Source of the DNA: Brevibacillus laterosporus LMG 15441 | GTDB taxonomy: Bacteria > Bacillota > Bacilli > Brevibacillales > Brevibacillaceae | NCBI RefSeq assembly: GCF_000219535.2 | Contig: NZ_CP007806.1 | Span: 2,886,501 to 2,950,500 of the forward strand | Length of the DNA stretch: 64,000 bases | Direction: 5' to 3' | Shown here: positions 44,750-52,943 of the stretch, in pieces | Layout of the letters: every line of letters starts with the position of its first letter | Numbering within the stretch: position 1 is the first letter of the stretch | Made by a program: the position numbers and the translations under genes | Notes under the pieces: generated by a model | The model's input: only the letters and a program-made list of their open reading frames with translations | Databases searched by the model: none | Told to the model about the DNA's origin: nothing

Positions 44750-46141
44750 ATGAAACGAACCCTGCATCCAATGAAAAAGCCTGGACTAGCTTTTGTCTTA
44801 GCTTTAAGTGTTTTAACAGCTTCTTCATCTGTTTATGCCAAGGAGACTTTACTGCTTGCCACTCAGGGGACATCTTCGGCCGTCACTGCCCCTCATTTGA
44901 ATGAATATGCCCAATTCTTACAGACCAATTATCAGTTAACCTTTTCAAAACAGGTAACCCGCGCTGATTATCTACAAGCTCTATCGACTATACTTGCTTT
45001 ACAACCATCAAAAGAAAGCAAAATCTCATTTACTGATGTAAAAGAGGGTTCTACTTTAGCACAAGCCGCTAGTGCTCTGCAAGAACAAGGGATCGTTAAT
45101 GCCACTACACTAAAGCCAAATGAATCCTTAACCGCTCAAGATGCCATCTCGTATACGGTCCGTGCTGCTGGTCTGAAAGAATTAGCTTATACGTATCAGG
45201 AAGCGAAAGTAAAAAAAGCCTTTTCTTCTGTAGCCCTCTCCTATAAAACAGGTCAGCTTCCTATGAAGGCAGCGCAAGAGATTGCTGTGGCAATCGATAC
45301 AAAGCTACTCCCAGAATCTCTTGCTCAAACAGTTATCAAAAATCAAGCTGTTTCGCCTGATGTAGCAGCTTTATTGATCGGAAAAGTACTCGAATATAAA
45401 GGAGAATATAAGCATTTCCTAGGTCTAACAACTGATGAGGATATTTATAGTAAGGTGTCTCATTCCTGGAAAACCACCAATTTAATCAAAGCTGAAGAAT
45501 TACAAAAGATCGTGGACGAGGCACTTAAACAAGATATCGTTACGGGGTATAATCTCAAGGATAAACGATTCGCCCCACGCTTTGACCCGGCTCTTTCACT
45601 CACCTATGGTCATAGTGACATACAGCATGCCATTCAACTGATCGGTTTGCTAAAAAGTGAGGGGCTGGTAGCAAAAGTACAACTAGAGCCGAAAACATCT
45701 GCTTTTATCTATTTAGCCGAATGGGGTCAGCCTGTCATCACTCCTGATTATCAGGTAGTAAAAATTGATAACGGTAAATACATCGCCTACTCCAAAGAAT
45801 ACGATATCAGTTTTGAATTCACATCTGTAGCTGATAAAGAAGCCTTTGACAAAATCATTCATACGTATGCAAAAAAAGATAAGGAAAATCAGACTGGTTT
45901 GCTTATTTCATCTTGGTGGCAGCCACTCTACTTCTCGCTGAATGAAATGAATGGGTATAAACAGATTACCAATAACTATATGGAAAAAGACAATTATGTG
46001 GCTCAATCCTTCTCGTTAAACGAGAAATCCGCACAAGTTGTTGACGGTTTTAAGAAGATTGACCCTAAGGTAAAAGTTACCTCCTATCCTTTTTATGTAG
46101 ATGCTCCATTCTATAATTATCTGATCGGTGACTACAAATAA
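44750..46141 (+). CDS. secreted protein with SLH-like region
   Basis: A 463-residue exported protein. The signal peptide is KKPGLAFVLALSVLTASSSV with cleavage near YAK. Residues about 50-190 contain SLH-like units (VTRADYLQALSTILAL, ISFTDVKEGSTLAQAASALQ, QGIVNATTLKPNESLTAQDA), which usually anchor proteins to the cell wall polymer. The remaining 270 residues are not recognised. Start ATG at 44750 follows GGGAGG; the in-frame TTG before it lies in the site. Probably a cell surface protein. Confidence 0.7.
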   Translation: MKRTLHPMKKPGLAFVLALSVLTASSSVYAKETLLLATQGTSSAVTAPHLNEYAQFLQTNYQLTFSKQVTRADYLQALSTILALQPSKESKISFTDVKEGSTLAQAASALQEQGIVNATTLKPNESLTAQDAISYTVRAAGLKELAYTYQEAKVKKAFSSVALSYKTGQLPMKAAQEIAVAIDTKLLPESLAQTVIKNQAVSPDVAALLIGKVLEYKGEYKHFLGLTTDEDIYSKVSHSWKTTNLIKAEELQKIVDEALKQDIVTGYNLKDKRFAPRFDPALSLTYGHSDIQHAIQLIGLLKSEGLVAKVQLEPKTSAFIYLAEWGQPVITPDYQVVKIDNGKYIAYSKEYDISFEFTSVADKEAFDKIIHTYAKKDKENQTGLLISSWWQPLYFSLNEMNGYKQITNNYMEKDNYVAQSFSLNEKSAQVVDGFKKIDPKVKVTSYPFYVDAPFYNYLIGDYK

Positions 46142-46155
46142 GAAATCGTTCCAAA

Positions 46156-46185
46156 CGCTCTGCTTACTGGCAGAGCTTTTTTCTT
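46156..46185 (+). terminator. terminator after the SLH-like gene
   Basis: GCTCTGC pairs with GCAGAGC around a six-base loop and is followed by TTTTTTCTTT. Confidence 0.85.
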
Positions 46186-46293
46186 TCTTCCTTGTATGTC
46201 TCATGCTTTGCTAAAAAAAGCGCATACTAACGTTTATGTAAGAAATTCACGAAGACGTTCAAGAAGAAAAGGCGGATCAGAAAGGAGCCCTTC

Positions 46294-47154
46294 ATGCTAC
46301 GTAAAATCAGCGATAGATTCTTCCTGCTCTTTGTCATAGTCCTACTAGCTATACAAGCTTTCTCTGATACTCCCCAAGCAACACAAGCAAAATCGCTTCT
46401 TGATGAGCAAAAGCTATTCAACGAGCAGCCCACCTCTTATGAAGTAACGATTCGGCAAAAAAACCGCGATTATTATGAAAAACGGGGAGAAGCTATTTGG
46501 GACTTGCCTACAGAAAAAAAAGCCATTGCTCTAACCTTTGATGATGGACCAAACGAAACCTACACCCCTCAAATCTTAGAGCTACTACAGAAATATGGAG
46601 TTAAATCCACTTTTTTTACAGTCGGTAACCGCATTAAAAAAAATCCCAAGCTAGCTAAGCAGATGGTACAGCAAAATCACGAGCTGGCAAACCATACCTT
46701 TACGCATCCCGATTTGAGACGTCTTTCAAAGCAACGACTAAAAATCGAATTGGAGTCTGCTCAATCCATTATTCAAACAACAACAGGGGTAGTACCTACT
46801 CTATTTCGTCCACCTGGTGGTAGTTATAACGAAAAGATTGTGGCTGCCGCAAAAGAGATGGGTTACTTGGTTGTCATGTGGTCCTGGCATCAGGATACTA
46901 AGGATTGGACGAATCCAGGGGTACAAAAGATTGTCAACAAGGTGCTGAAAAATGTACGAAATGGCGATATCATCTTATTTCATGACCATGGCGGAGATCG
47001 TCAGCAAACGGTAGATGCCTTGAAAATCATTTTGCCAGAGCTTAAAAAACGCGGCTTTGAAATGATTACGGTATCAGAGTTGATTTCCATACGGAATCAG
47101 TACCCTGTGAAAGCAAATTTACCTTCCCTTGTCCCCAATAGAGGCCATAAATAG
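46294..47154 (+). CDS. polysaccharide deacetylase (NodB domain)
   Basis: A 286-residue exported CE4 deacetylase. The N-terminal hydrophobic stretch (FFLLFVIVLLAIQAFS) is a signal peptide or anchor. NodB motifs: TFDDGPNET (metal/catalytic Asp pair), HTFTHPDL (zinc His pair), FRPPGGSYN, WSWHQDTKDW and ILFHDHGG (catalytic His). It removes acetyl groups from peptidoglycan GlcNAc/MurNAc or related polymers at the cell surface. Start: AAAGGAG before ATG. The terminator after the previous gene makes it a separate unit. Confidence 0.92.
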   Translation: MLRKISDRFFLLFVIVLLAIQAFSDTPQATQAKSLLDEQKLFNEQPTSYEVTIRQKNRDYYEKRGEAIWDLPTEKKAIALTFDDGPNETYTPQILELLQKYGVKSTFFTVGNRIKKNPKLAKQMVQQNHELANHTFTHPDLRRLSKQRLKIELESAQSIIQTTTGVVPTLFRPPGGSYNEKIVAAAKEMGYLVVMWSWHQDTKDWTNPGVQKIVNKVLKNVRNGDIILFHDHGGDRQQTVDALKIILPELKKRGFEMITVSELISIRNQYPVKANLPSLVPNRGHK

Positions 47155-47164
47155 ATTTTTTACG

Positions 47165-47359
47165 TCTTAAAAAAACCGCCATAGCTGTGGTGGCAGCATG
47201 GCGGTTAAAGTGTATGGGAGAGTGTTAGTTAACAGATTCCTTTTACGAAAAGGATTTTAGTTGGCTTATATTCAGATCATCGACTTTGAGTTATCAAACA
47301 ACTTTTCGCTTGTTGCTGTGAAATGGTTTTGTTAGCTTGTTTTTATCAATGTGTCTTGA
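47165..47359 (-). ncRNA. candidate short minus-strand transcript
   Basis: A minus-strand promoter-like site (TTGACA at 47390-47395, 19 bases, TAAACT at 47365-47370) would start RNA near 47359. About 150 bases on, a strong hairpin (AACCGCCAT… with …ATGGCGGTT, 47174-47206) is followed by seven T. In between are a small stem (TCCTTTTcgtAAAAGGA) and no open frame. This fits a non-coding RNA of about 190 bases. It is only a proposal. Confidence 0.3.
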
Positions 47360-47365
47360 ATGTAA

Positions 47366-47404
47366 AGTTTACCTTGTCAGTATAAATCCATGTCAAGGTA
47401 AACT
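47366..47404. promoter_or_regulatory. palindromic promoter-like element without a gene
   Basis: AGTTTACCTTG and CAAGGTAAACT are perfect 11-base arms separated by 17 bases. On both strands a -35-like hexamer (TTGTCA plus, TTGACA minus) lies 19 bases from TAAACT. The ACCTTG…CAAGGT core with a 19-base spacer resembles MerR-family operator-promoters. Neither side leads to an intact gene. Confidence 0.45.
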
Positions 47405-47465
47405 AAGGAAGATAGATCCTTATTTCTTCCATGTAGAACTCCTTTCATAGGAACTGTTACGCTAA

Positions 47466-47564
47466 TTCTCCCACACGATTCCTGGTGCAATTGGTATCAA
47501 TCCGCATGAATGTACCTATGCACAATCTATGACCGATTTGGTTACAAAAAGGTTGCAAATATAA
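47466..47564 (+). pseudogene. C-terminal scrap of an unrecognised gene
   Basis: Thirty-two codons, FSHTIPGAIGINPHECTYAQ then SMTDLVTKRLQI and TAA, read like the end of a real protein but lack a start and ribosome binding site. The family is not recognised. The promoter-like palindrome 60 bases upstream suggests a gene whose middle was deleted. Confidence 0.35.
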
Positions 47565-47582
47565 TTGTATTTTTATCTTTAT

Positions 47583-47632
47583 AAAAAAAGCACATGCGAG
47601 GATAAGATAATCCATATCCCCAGCATATGCTT
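47583..47632 (-). terminator. terminator after btuF
   Basis: On the minus strand AAGCATATGC pairs with GCATGTGCTT, with a second inner stem, followed by TTTTT. It ends the B12 uptake operon about 30 bases after the stop. Confidence 0.8.
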
Positions 47633-47662
47633 CCTGTAAAAGCTACCTTATGAAATCTTCTA

Positions 47663-48688
47663 TTAGAACTTCTCTGGATAAAATCCTTTTGCAAGTATTT
47701 CTACCGCTCGTACATTTCGAACACCTTCAAATACATCGGAAAGTGGCAAGCTAACAAATCGCTTATTCTTAATAGCAGGGATATCGGAAAGTGCTTTGTT
47801 TTCTAGTAAATATTTGATCTTCTCTTCTGCACTTGGTTTATCATAATCATTAATTACAATTACATCGGGAGCTCGTTTTATGGCTTCTTCCCAGCTCACT
47901 TCACTCCATGATTTTTCTAAATCACCAAAAACGTTTTGTCCGCCAGCCATTTCGATTAAACGCGTTTCTAAGGAATTTCCTGTTGTATACAAACCTGAAT
48001 TAACACTATCAAAGACCAATACTTTGACTGGTTTTTCTATATTTCCTATCTTTTGTTGAATGGACTGAATATCCGTTTTCATTTTAGCAACAATATCCTT
48101 AGCACGATCCTCTACATGCAGAATCTTGCCTAATTGCATCAAATCCTCATAAACCTCGTCGACTGTAGGGTGTTTAGATATCGTTCCTGTAATGGTATAA
48201 GCTGGGATACCCATTTTTTGCAGCTCCTCTACACTGCCAATTCCTTTTGCTGTAAATGCAGAGCTTCTGCCAATAACGAAGTCCGGCTCTACACTTAGAA
48301 AGACTTCTAAGGAAGGATATTGCTTAGACAAAAGCTTGATTTGATCATATTTTGCCTTATATTCGGGCAAGACTTCGTCGTCAGGATAAGCTGTACCGAC
48401 CATTACGTCTTCAACACCTAATGCTAGTAGCATTTCGGTCACATGCTGATTCATACTCACTACTCGCTTCGGTGCTTGTTCAAAGGTTAACGTATGCTCT
48501 CCATTTTTAATTTGAATCTTCTCAGCTACTGGCTGTGAATTAGTAGAAGCTGCCTGAGGAGTCGTCCCATTTCCACAGCCACTTACTAGTAATGAAAGAC
48601 CGGCAAAGATTGTAAGCATCATCTTTTGACCTTTATACAAAAGGCCTTGCTTCTTGGTAGTGGAGCTTTGCATAGTATGTTTGTTCAT
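47663..48688 (-). CDS. btuF: vitamin B12 ABC transporter substrate-binding lipoprotein
   Basis: A 341-residue cobalamin-type periplasmic-binding protein. Signal peptide ends in the lipobox LVSGC. The helical-backbone substrate domain follows (APKRVVSMNQHVTEMLLALG to the C-terminal FEGVRNVRAVEILAKG). The class also includes siderophore binders; the cobalamin riboswitch upstream of the operon makes B12 or a corrinoid the likely ligand. Last gene, 25 bases after btuD. Confidence 0.88.
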   Translation of the reverse strand: MNKHTMQSSTTKKQGLLYKGQKMMLTIFAGLSLLVSGCGNGTTPQAASTNSQPVAEKIQIKNGEHTLTFEQAPKRVVSMNQHVTEMLLALGVEDVMVGTAYPDDEVLPEYKAKYDQIKLLSKQYPSLEVFLSVEPDFVIGRSSAFTAKGIGSVEELQKMGIPAYTITGTISKHPTVDEVYEDLMQLGKILHVEDRAKDIVAKMKTDIQSIQQKIGNIEKPVKVLVFDSVNSGLYTTGNSLETRLIEMAGGQNVFGDLEKSWSEVSWEEAIKRAPDVIVINDYDKPSAEEKIKYLLENKALSDIPAIKNKRFVSLPLSDVFEGVRNVRAVEILAKGFYPEKF

Positions 48689-48713
48689 CTTGTTTTCCTA
48701 CCTTTTCCTTTAT

Positions 48714-49532
48714 TCAACAGATAACCTGATCTGGGATCATATAATGAATGTTCACTCTTCCTGTAACTGGATGAACGGTTACTTCTGTTTGAATCTTGTA
48801 CACTCGTTCTAAAATTTCAGGCCGAAGAACTTCCTGTGGAGTTCCAGAGCAAACGATAACTCCTTTTTCTAGCATATAAAGACGATCACAGAACATAGCG
48901 GCCAAATTTAAATCATGTAAGGCGGCCAGTACGCTTTTCTGCTGTTGTTTCAGTAATTTGAGCATCCCTAATTGATGATGGATGTCCAAATGATTAGTCG
49001 GTTCATCCAGCAGTAACAGATCGGTCTCTTGTACAATTGCTCTTGCTAATAAGACGCGCTGCTTTTCTCCCCCAGATAAACTCAGATAACTCCGATCACC
49101 CATGTTCTGTAGGCCAACTTGAGCTAGAGCTTGCTCTACTAACGCTAGATCATGCTTATTCTCCTGCTCCCACATACTCTTGTGTGGAGAACGTCCCATC
49201 AGTACAAGCTCATATACACTAAAATCAAATTGAATCTGCGTTTCTTGAACCACTGCACTTAATTCTTTTGCTAATTGCTTCTGTTGGTATTGACCAAGCT
49301 CTCTTTCCAGTAAATAGATACTGCCTGTAGTGGGTAATAGAGTCCGATATACCTGCTTAAGGAGAGTAGATTTACCACTACCATTCGGGCCAAGCAAGCC
49401 CACGAATTCTCCTTTTTGTACGTGTAAATCTATATCCTGCAAGATACATGTCCCTTGGATCTCATATCCAACTTGTTTTAACTCAACATGCTTGTCTACG
49501 TCCAATTTTGTGGGCACATTAGCTTCCTCCAA
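48714..49532 (-). CDS. btuD: vitamin B12 ABC transporter ATP-binding protein
   Basis: A 272-residue ABC ATPase: Walker A GPNGSGKST, signature LSGGEKQR, Walker B LLLLDEPTNHLD, and the ALHDLNLAAMFCDR switch typical of iron-siderophore/B12 importers. It powers uptake through BtuC. Its start overlaps the end of btuC by 14 bases, so translation is coupled. Operon order btuC-btuD-btuF. Confidence 0.92.
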   Translation of the reverse strand: MEEANVPTKLDVDKHVELKQVGYEIQGTCILQDIDLHVQKGEFVGLLGPNGSGKSTLLKQVYRTLLPTTGSIYLLERELGQYQQKQLAKELSAVVQETQIQFDFSVYELVLMGRSPHKSMWEQENKHDLALVEQALAQVGLQNMGDRSYLSLSGGEKQRVLLARAIVQETDLLLLDEPTNHLDIHHQLGMLKLLKQQQKSVLAALHDLNLAAMFCDRLYMLEKGVIVCSGTPQEVLRPEILERVYKIQTEVTVHPVTGRVNIHYMIPDQVIC

Positions 49533-50616
49533 ACGTATACGCCCGACGACGTAGCATCCAGATAAAAAATGGACCGCCGCAAAGCGCTGTGACTATTCCT
49601 ATCGGCAATTCTTCAGGGGCAATGATTAGTCTAGCTAATACATCCGCCCAGATCATAAAAATCGCTCCACCACAGGCACAAAGAGGGATTAGTCGCCTAT
49701 GATCAGAACCCACCCACAAGCGAAAAATATGGGGTAACATTAAACCAACAAAGCCAATGCTACCGCTTACAGCAACCAGTAAGCCTGTAACGAGAGAAAT
49801 CGTAATCAGTAGAATCTTACGCATATTTTCTGGATGTAGACCAAGTAGCGTAGAGGTTTCTTCCCCTAGGATCAACAAATTTAGATTGCGTGCATTTACC
49901 CATAAAAATATAAAGAACGAAAGTACTGCAATCGTTGGCAATACAAGTGACTCCCACTTGGCACGAGTAAAGCTTCCCATCATCCAGTACAGCACACTTG
50001 AAAGGCTTTCCGCTCTTGGTGCCAGCATAATAAAAAAACTAGTAAGCGCTGACAACATAATAGACACAGCTATTCCAGCTAACAACAGACGTATTAGCTG
50101 CACCCTTCCGCCTACCAAAGACAACAGAAACACCAATATAACGGAAGCCAAAGCACCTAAAAAGGCCGCTAAAGAAAGCGCATACGAACCAAATACTCCC
50201 AAACTACCAAATAACAGCACTGCTGTTGCTCCCACCGATGCCCCTGATGATACGCCTAAGATATATGGATCAGCTAAAGGATTACGAATCAATGCCTGAA
50301 TGGCTATCCCAACAATAGACAGCCCGGCACCTACAACCGCAGATAATAAAACACGTGGCAGTCGAATATCCCAAACAATATGCATTTGCGCGTTAGACAC
50401 GTCTGTCCCTACCCATTGTTGAACAAAAGGAACATGTGAGCCTATGACCTTCCAAACGGTAACTGGGTCTATTTGTACTGGTCCCAGCATGATTGCAACC
50501 GTCAGCGATAAAAATAATACCACGCCGCTTCCCATCAATTTCGCTATCCAATTTTTTGTATATTGCGTACCGATGCTGTTTACTGACCTTGGGGCTGTCG
50601 TGGCGGTTTGTTGCAT
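49519..50616 (-). CDS. btuC: vitamin B12 ABC transporter permease
   Basis: A 365-residue FecCD/BtuC-family permease with about ten membrane helices. The conserved RLPRVLLSAVVGAGLSIVGI and the cytoplasmic coupling region GSIGFVGLMLPHIFRLWVG are visible. First gene of the operon; a cobalamin riboswitch and a terminator precede it. Start ATG is preceded by GGGGGGAGAAG. Confidence 0.92.
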   Translation of the reverse strand: MQQTATTAPRSVNSIGTQYTKNWIAKLMGSGVVLFLSLTVAIMLGPVQIDPVTVWKVIGSHVPFVQQWVGTDVSNAQMHIVWDIRLPRVLLSAVVGAGLSIVGIAIQALIRNPLADPYILGVSSGASVGATAVLLFGSLGVFGSYALSLAAFLGALASVILVFLLSLVGGRVQLIRLLLAGIAVSIMLSALTSFFIMLAPRAESLSSVLYWMMGSFTRAKWESLVLPTIAVLSFFIFLWVNARNLNLLILGEETSTLLGLHPENMRKILLITISLVTGLLVAVSGSIGFVGLMLPHIFRLWVGSDHRRLIPLCACGGAIFMIWADVLARLIIAPEELPIGIVTALCGGPFFIWMLRRRAYTFGGS

Positions 50617-50750
50617 GCTTCTCCCCCCTATTTAAAACAAAGTAACGAAATGAAATTACTAACTCGGTGATCACCCAAGCTTCAAGTGCAGGTGGCACCG
50701 TAATTGGACCTCTACGCCCCGCTAACATGTTATTCCTTAAAGATTCGCAC

Positions 50751-50785
50751 AAAAAAGCATCCGTTCCAAAAGGAGACAGATGCTT
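50751..50785 (-). terminator. expression-platform terminator of the cobalamin riboswitch
   Basis: On the minus strand AAGCATCtGT pairs with ACgGATGCTT around CTCCTTTTGGA and is followed by six T. It lies between the riboswitch and btuC, so it is likely the switchable terminator used when B12 is bound. Confidence 0.75.
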
Positions 50786-50869
50786 GGGTTTTTGGACAAA
50801 TCAATTCCTATAGGTGTATGTACACTATCATCATACGACCTACCCAAACACCTGCCCATCCTCGTGGGA

Positions 50870-51050
50870 GTGTTACATCTTACGGCAGGTCTCCTGGCTC
50901 ATGAATCCTCGCAAGCATCCTCCCTTCCCATTCTCTGCAAAAGTGAACAGTGGTGTATCGGATGTTGCTCCTCATTTACAGTGGCGGGACCGCATCGGAT
51001 TTTCACCGAACTTCCCTTTTAAGTCTGATCCTGAAATCAAACACCGTAAC
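50870..51050 (-). promoter_or_regulatory. cobalamin riboswitch
   Basis: On the minus strand the core GGTGAAAATCCGATGCGG and GTCCCGCCACTGTAA, and the 3' B12 box GCCAGGAGACCTGCC (50884-50899), are all present and correctly ordered. This is a textbook adenosylcobalamin riboswitch. It precedes btuCDF on the same strand, so B12 represses its own uptake. Confidence 0.95.
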
Positions 51051-51304
51051 ATGGCTATAAATCAGTTGTAATTGTTTGTGAGTGTAACACGATTTGGTGG
51101 AACATGGCAAGGTAATGGTGAATTTGTGATAGGTTTGTAAGAACTTTGTAAAATATTTACGTAATGTTTGTAGTTTAGTAGTAATCGGTCAGTTGTTTGT
51201 TCACATAATGTTAATTATGTTATTTAATTTATACCAAAATTTCTTTCTTTCTCATTTTATTCACTCTTCGTTTCTATCTTTCCATGAATGTAATAGAAAG
51301 GCAA
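51051..51304. other. upstream region of the B12 operon
   Basis: AT-rich sequence that should hold the B12 operon promoter on the minus strand. No coding frame is seen. Confidence 0.4.
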
Positions 51305-51330
51305 AAAAGCTATCCAATTCAGGATAGCTT
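51305..51330 (-). terminator. terminator after the DUF421 gene
   Basis: AAGCTATCC pairs with GGATAGCTT around six bases; on the minus strand it is followed by six T. It lies about 130 bases past the DUF421 gene stop. Confidence 0.7.
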
Positions 51331-51461
51331 GCCTTCCCAATCAAATTTCCCCCTGCCATTACCAAGTTCCTGTCATGTAGCCTAAACATTAGCCTCTTGA
51401 TAATTTGAGTAACTTGTCTGGACAAAGTTTCTATTATAAAGGCTTCTGTATCGATCCCTTA

Positions 51462-52343
51462 TTAGCTCTGTAAAAAAGGTTTTACCTCTTCTATTATTTT
51501 TTTTAAGCTTTGCGCTCCCTTTTCATATTCTTTTTTGGCCACGTTATTTTTTGTTTCAAGTGAAAAAGTCTCCAAATCTGCTTGGCATTTTTTCAACGTA
51601 GACAATGTCAATGGTTTTTCCTGAGGGACTGGTACAGTAATTTGGTCATCATATAAATCTACATTCAATTGCCCATAACTATCTACTTGTCCTATATAAA
51701 CGTTTTCCAATGGTATTCCCATCTTATTGAGAGTTGTGTGGAGCCATCTTTTCGACAATCCTGTGGTTGCCAAAGGCTCTAACATGACATTCCCATCCAA
51801 AATGACCGTCTGAGGCTCTCGGCTTGGAGCTCCTTGGATATTCAGATCTTTGGTAGTAAGCGGTTGATTTTCTTTTTTGAGCAGGACACTAATCTGACCA
51901 TTCTGCTCTAATAGCGCATACTCAACATCTGCAATCGAGAATACATCTTTTAGGCGCAATTGTTCTAACAATTCCTCACCTGTATAATTCTCTTTCTTGA
52001 GATTGTCCTCCATAATTTTTCCATCTTTGATCAGTACACGAGCATTTCCTTCAACTATATCGCTCACTGTCTTGCTTTTGACCGATAGATAACTGAAAAG
52101 AAATGGAATAAGGGCCCAAATGATCATGCTAACGAATCCGTTCAAAAACCTGTCATCGACGTCAGCTGAAATGAATCCCGCAATGGAGCCAATCGTAACA
52201 CCTACAATATATTCAAAAAAAGTGGCTTGGGCAATTTGGCGTTTTCCCATTAAACGGGTTAAGAACAATAAAGTAAAAAGCGTAACGATTGATCTAAAAA
52301 CTATCTCCCAGAATTCAGGCATAAATATCCTCCCTAGTAACAT
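51462..52343 (-). CDS. DUF421 (YetF-like) membrane protein with C-terminal DUF1657 domain
   Basis: A 293-residue fusion. Residues 1-90 carry three membrane helices; residues about 90-215 are the DUF421/YetF cytosolic domain (LIKDGKIMEDNLKKENYTGE, SREPQTVILDG). The last 70 residues (LSTLKKCQADLETFSLETKN) match DUF1657, which also occurs as a separate small gene at the end of this cluster. DUF421 and DUF1657 genes accompany the extra spoVA operons linked to spore heat resistance. It is divergent from spoVAC; a CATAGTA element about 10 bases upstream of the ribosome binding site is a weak sigma-G-like -10. Confidence 0.88.
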   Translation of the reverse strand: MLLGRIFMPEFWEIVFRSIVTLFTLLFLTRLMGKRQIAQATFFEYIVGVTIGSIAGFISADVDDRFLNGFVSMIIWALIPFLFSYLSVKSKTVSDIVEGNARVLIKDGKIMEDNLKKENYTGEELLEQLRLKDVFSIADVEYALLEQNGQISVLLKKENQPLTTKDLNIQGAPSREPQTVILDGNVMLEPLATTGLSKRWLHTTLNKMGIPLENVYIGQVDSYGQLNVDLYDDQITVPVPQEKPLTLSTLKKCQADLETFSLETKNNVAKKEYEKGAQSLKKIIEEVKPFLQS

Positions 52344-52462
52344 CTAATCCTACTATGTATTTAGATTGTGTTACTTTGTTGCTTTTTATATATAAAAGTA
52401 AGGTATAAAAACTGGCTTTGTATTCCAAATTAACTTTGACTACATCAATAAAGGAGTTAACA

Positions 52463-52942
52463 ATGGCTACAAAAAACAGTAAATTAACCGCAACTCAAAT
52501 CGAATATCAAGCCTTTGCAAAAGCGTTAGAACCTCCACGACCTGTGCTTAAAAATACCATTCGGGCTTTTTGGGTTGGTGGTTTGATTTGTTTACTTGGA
52601 CAATTTATTCAAACCTTTTTCATTCACTTTTTTCACTTTGATGAAAAAAGCGCTGGAAACCCAACCTCTGCTGTCCTAATCGCCATTTCTGTTCTCCTAA
52701 CTGGTTTTGGCGTTTACGACAAGATTGCACAATTTGGAGGTGCGGGAACCGCTGTGCCTGTTACCGGTTTTGCCAATTCGATTGCTTCAGCAGCTATTGA
52801 ACACAAAAGTGAAGGATATGTACTTGGTGTGGGCGGCAACATGTTTAAATTAGCAGGCTCTGTTATCGTTTTTGGTGTAGTTGCCGCATTTTTCATCGCG
52901 TTAATAAAATGGTTTTTTACTTTTGCGGTAGGAGGATCTTGA
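52463..52942 (+). CDS. spoVAC: stage V sporulation protein AC
   Basis: A 159-residue SpoVAC membrane protein with four helices. The signature AQFGGAGTAVPVTGFANSIAS is intact, with the following KSEGYVLGVGGNMFKLAG. SpoVA proteins sit in the spore inner membrane and move dipicolinic acid into the spore and out in germination; SpoVAC acts as a mechanosensitive channel in B. subtilis. Start ATG at 52463 follows AAAGGAG. First gene of spoVAC-spoVAD-spoVAE-DUF1657. Confidence 0.95.
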   Translation: MATKNSKLTATQIEYQAFAKALEPPRPVLKNTIRAFWVGGLICLLGQFIQTFFIHFFHFDEKSAGNPTSAVLIAISVLLTGFGVYDKIAQFGGAGTAVPVTGFANSIASAAIEHKSEGYVLGVGGNMFKLAGSVIVFGVVAAFFIALIKWFFTFAVGGS

Positions 52943-52943
52943 G

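Larger units (their letters stand above)
47155..47582. other. gene-free region with orphan regulatory elements
   Basis: No intact gene. It contains a hairpin with its T run on the minus strand (47165-47206), a palindromic promoter-like site (47366-47404) and a short protein-like tail on the plus strand (47466-47564). These are listed separately. Confidence 0.5.

Noticed and set aside
49757-50299. A 180-codon plus-strand frame opposite btuC
   Set aside because: Shadow of the hydrophobic permease; no ribosome binding site.
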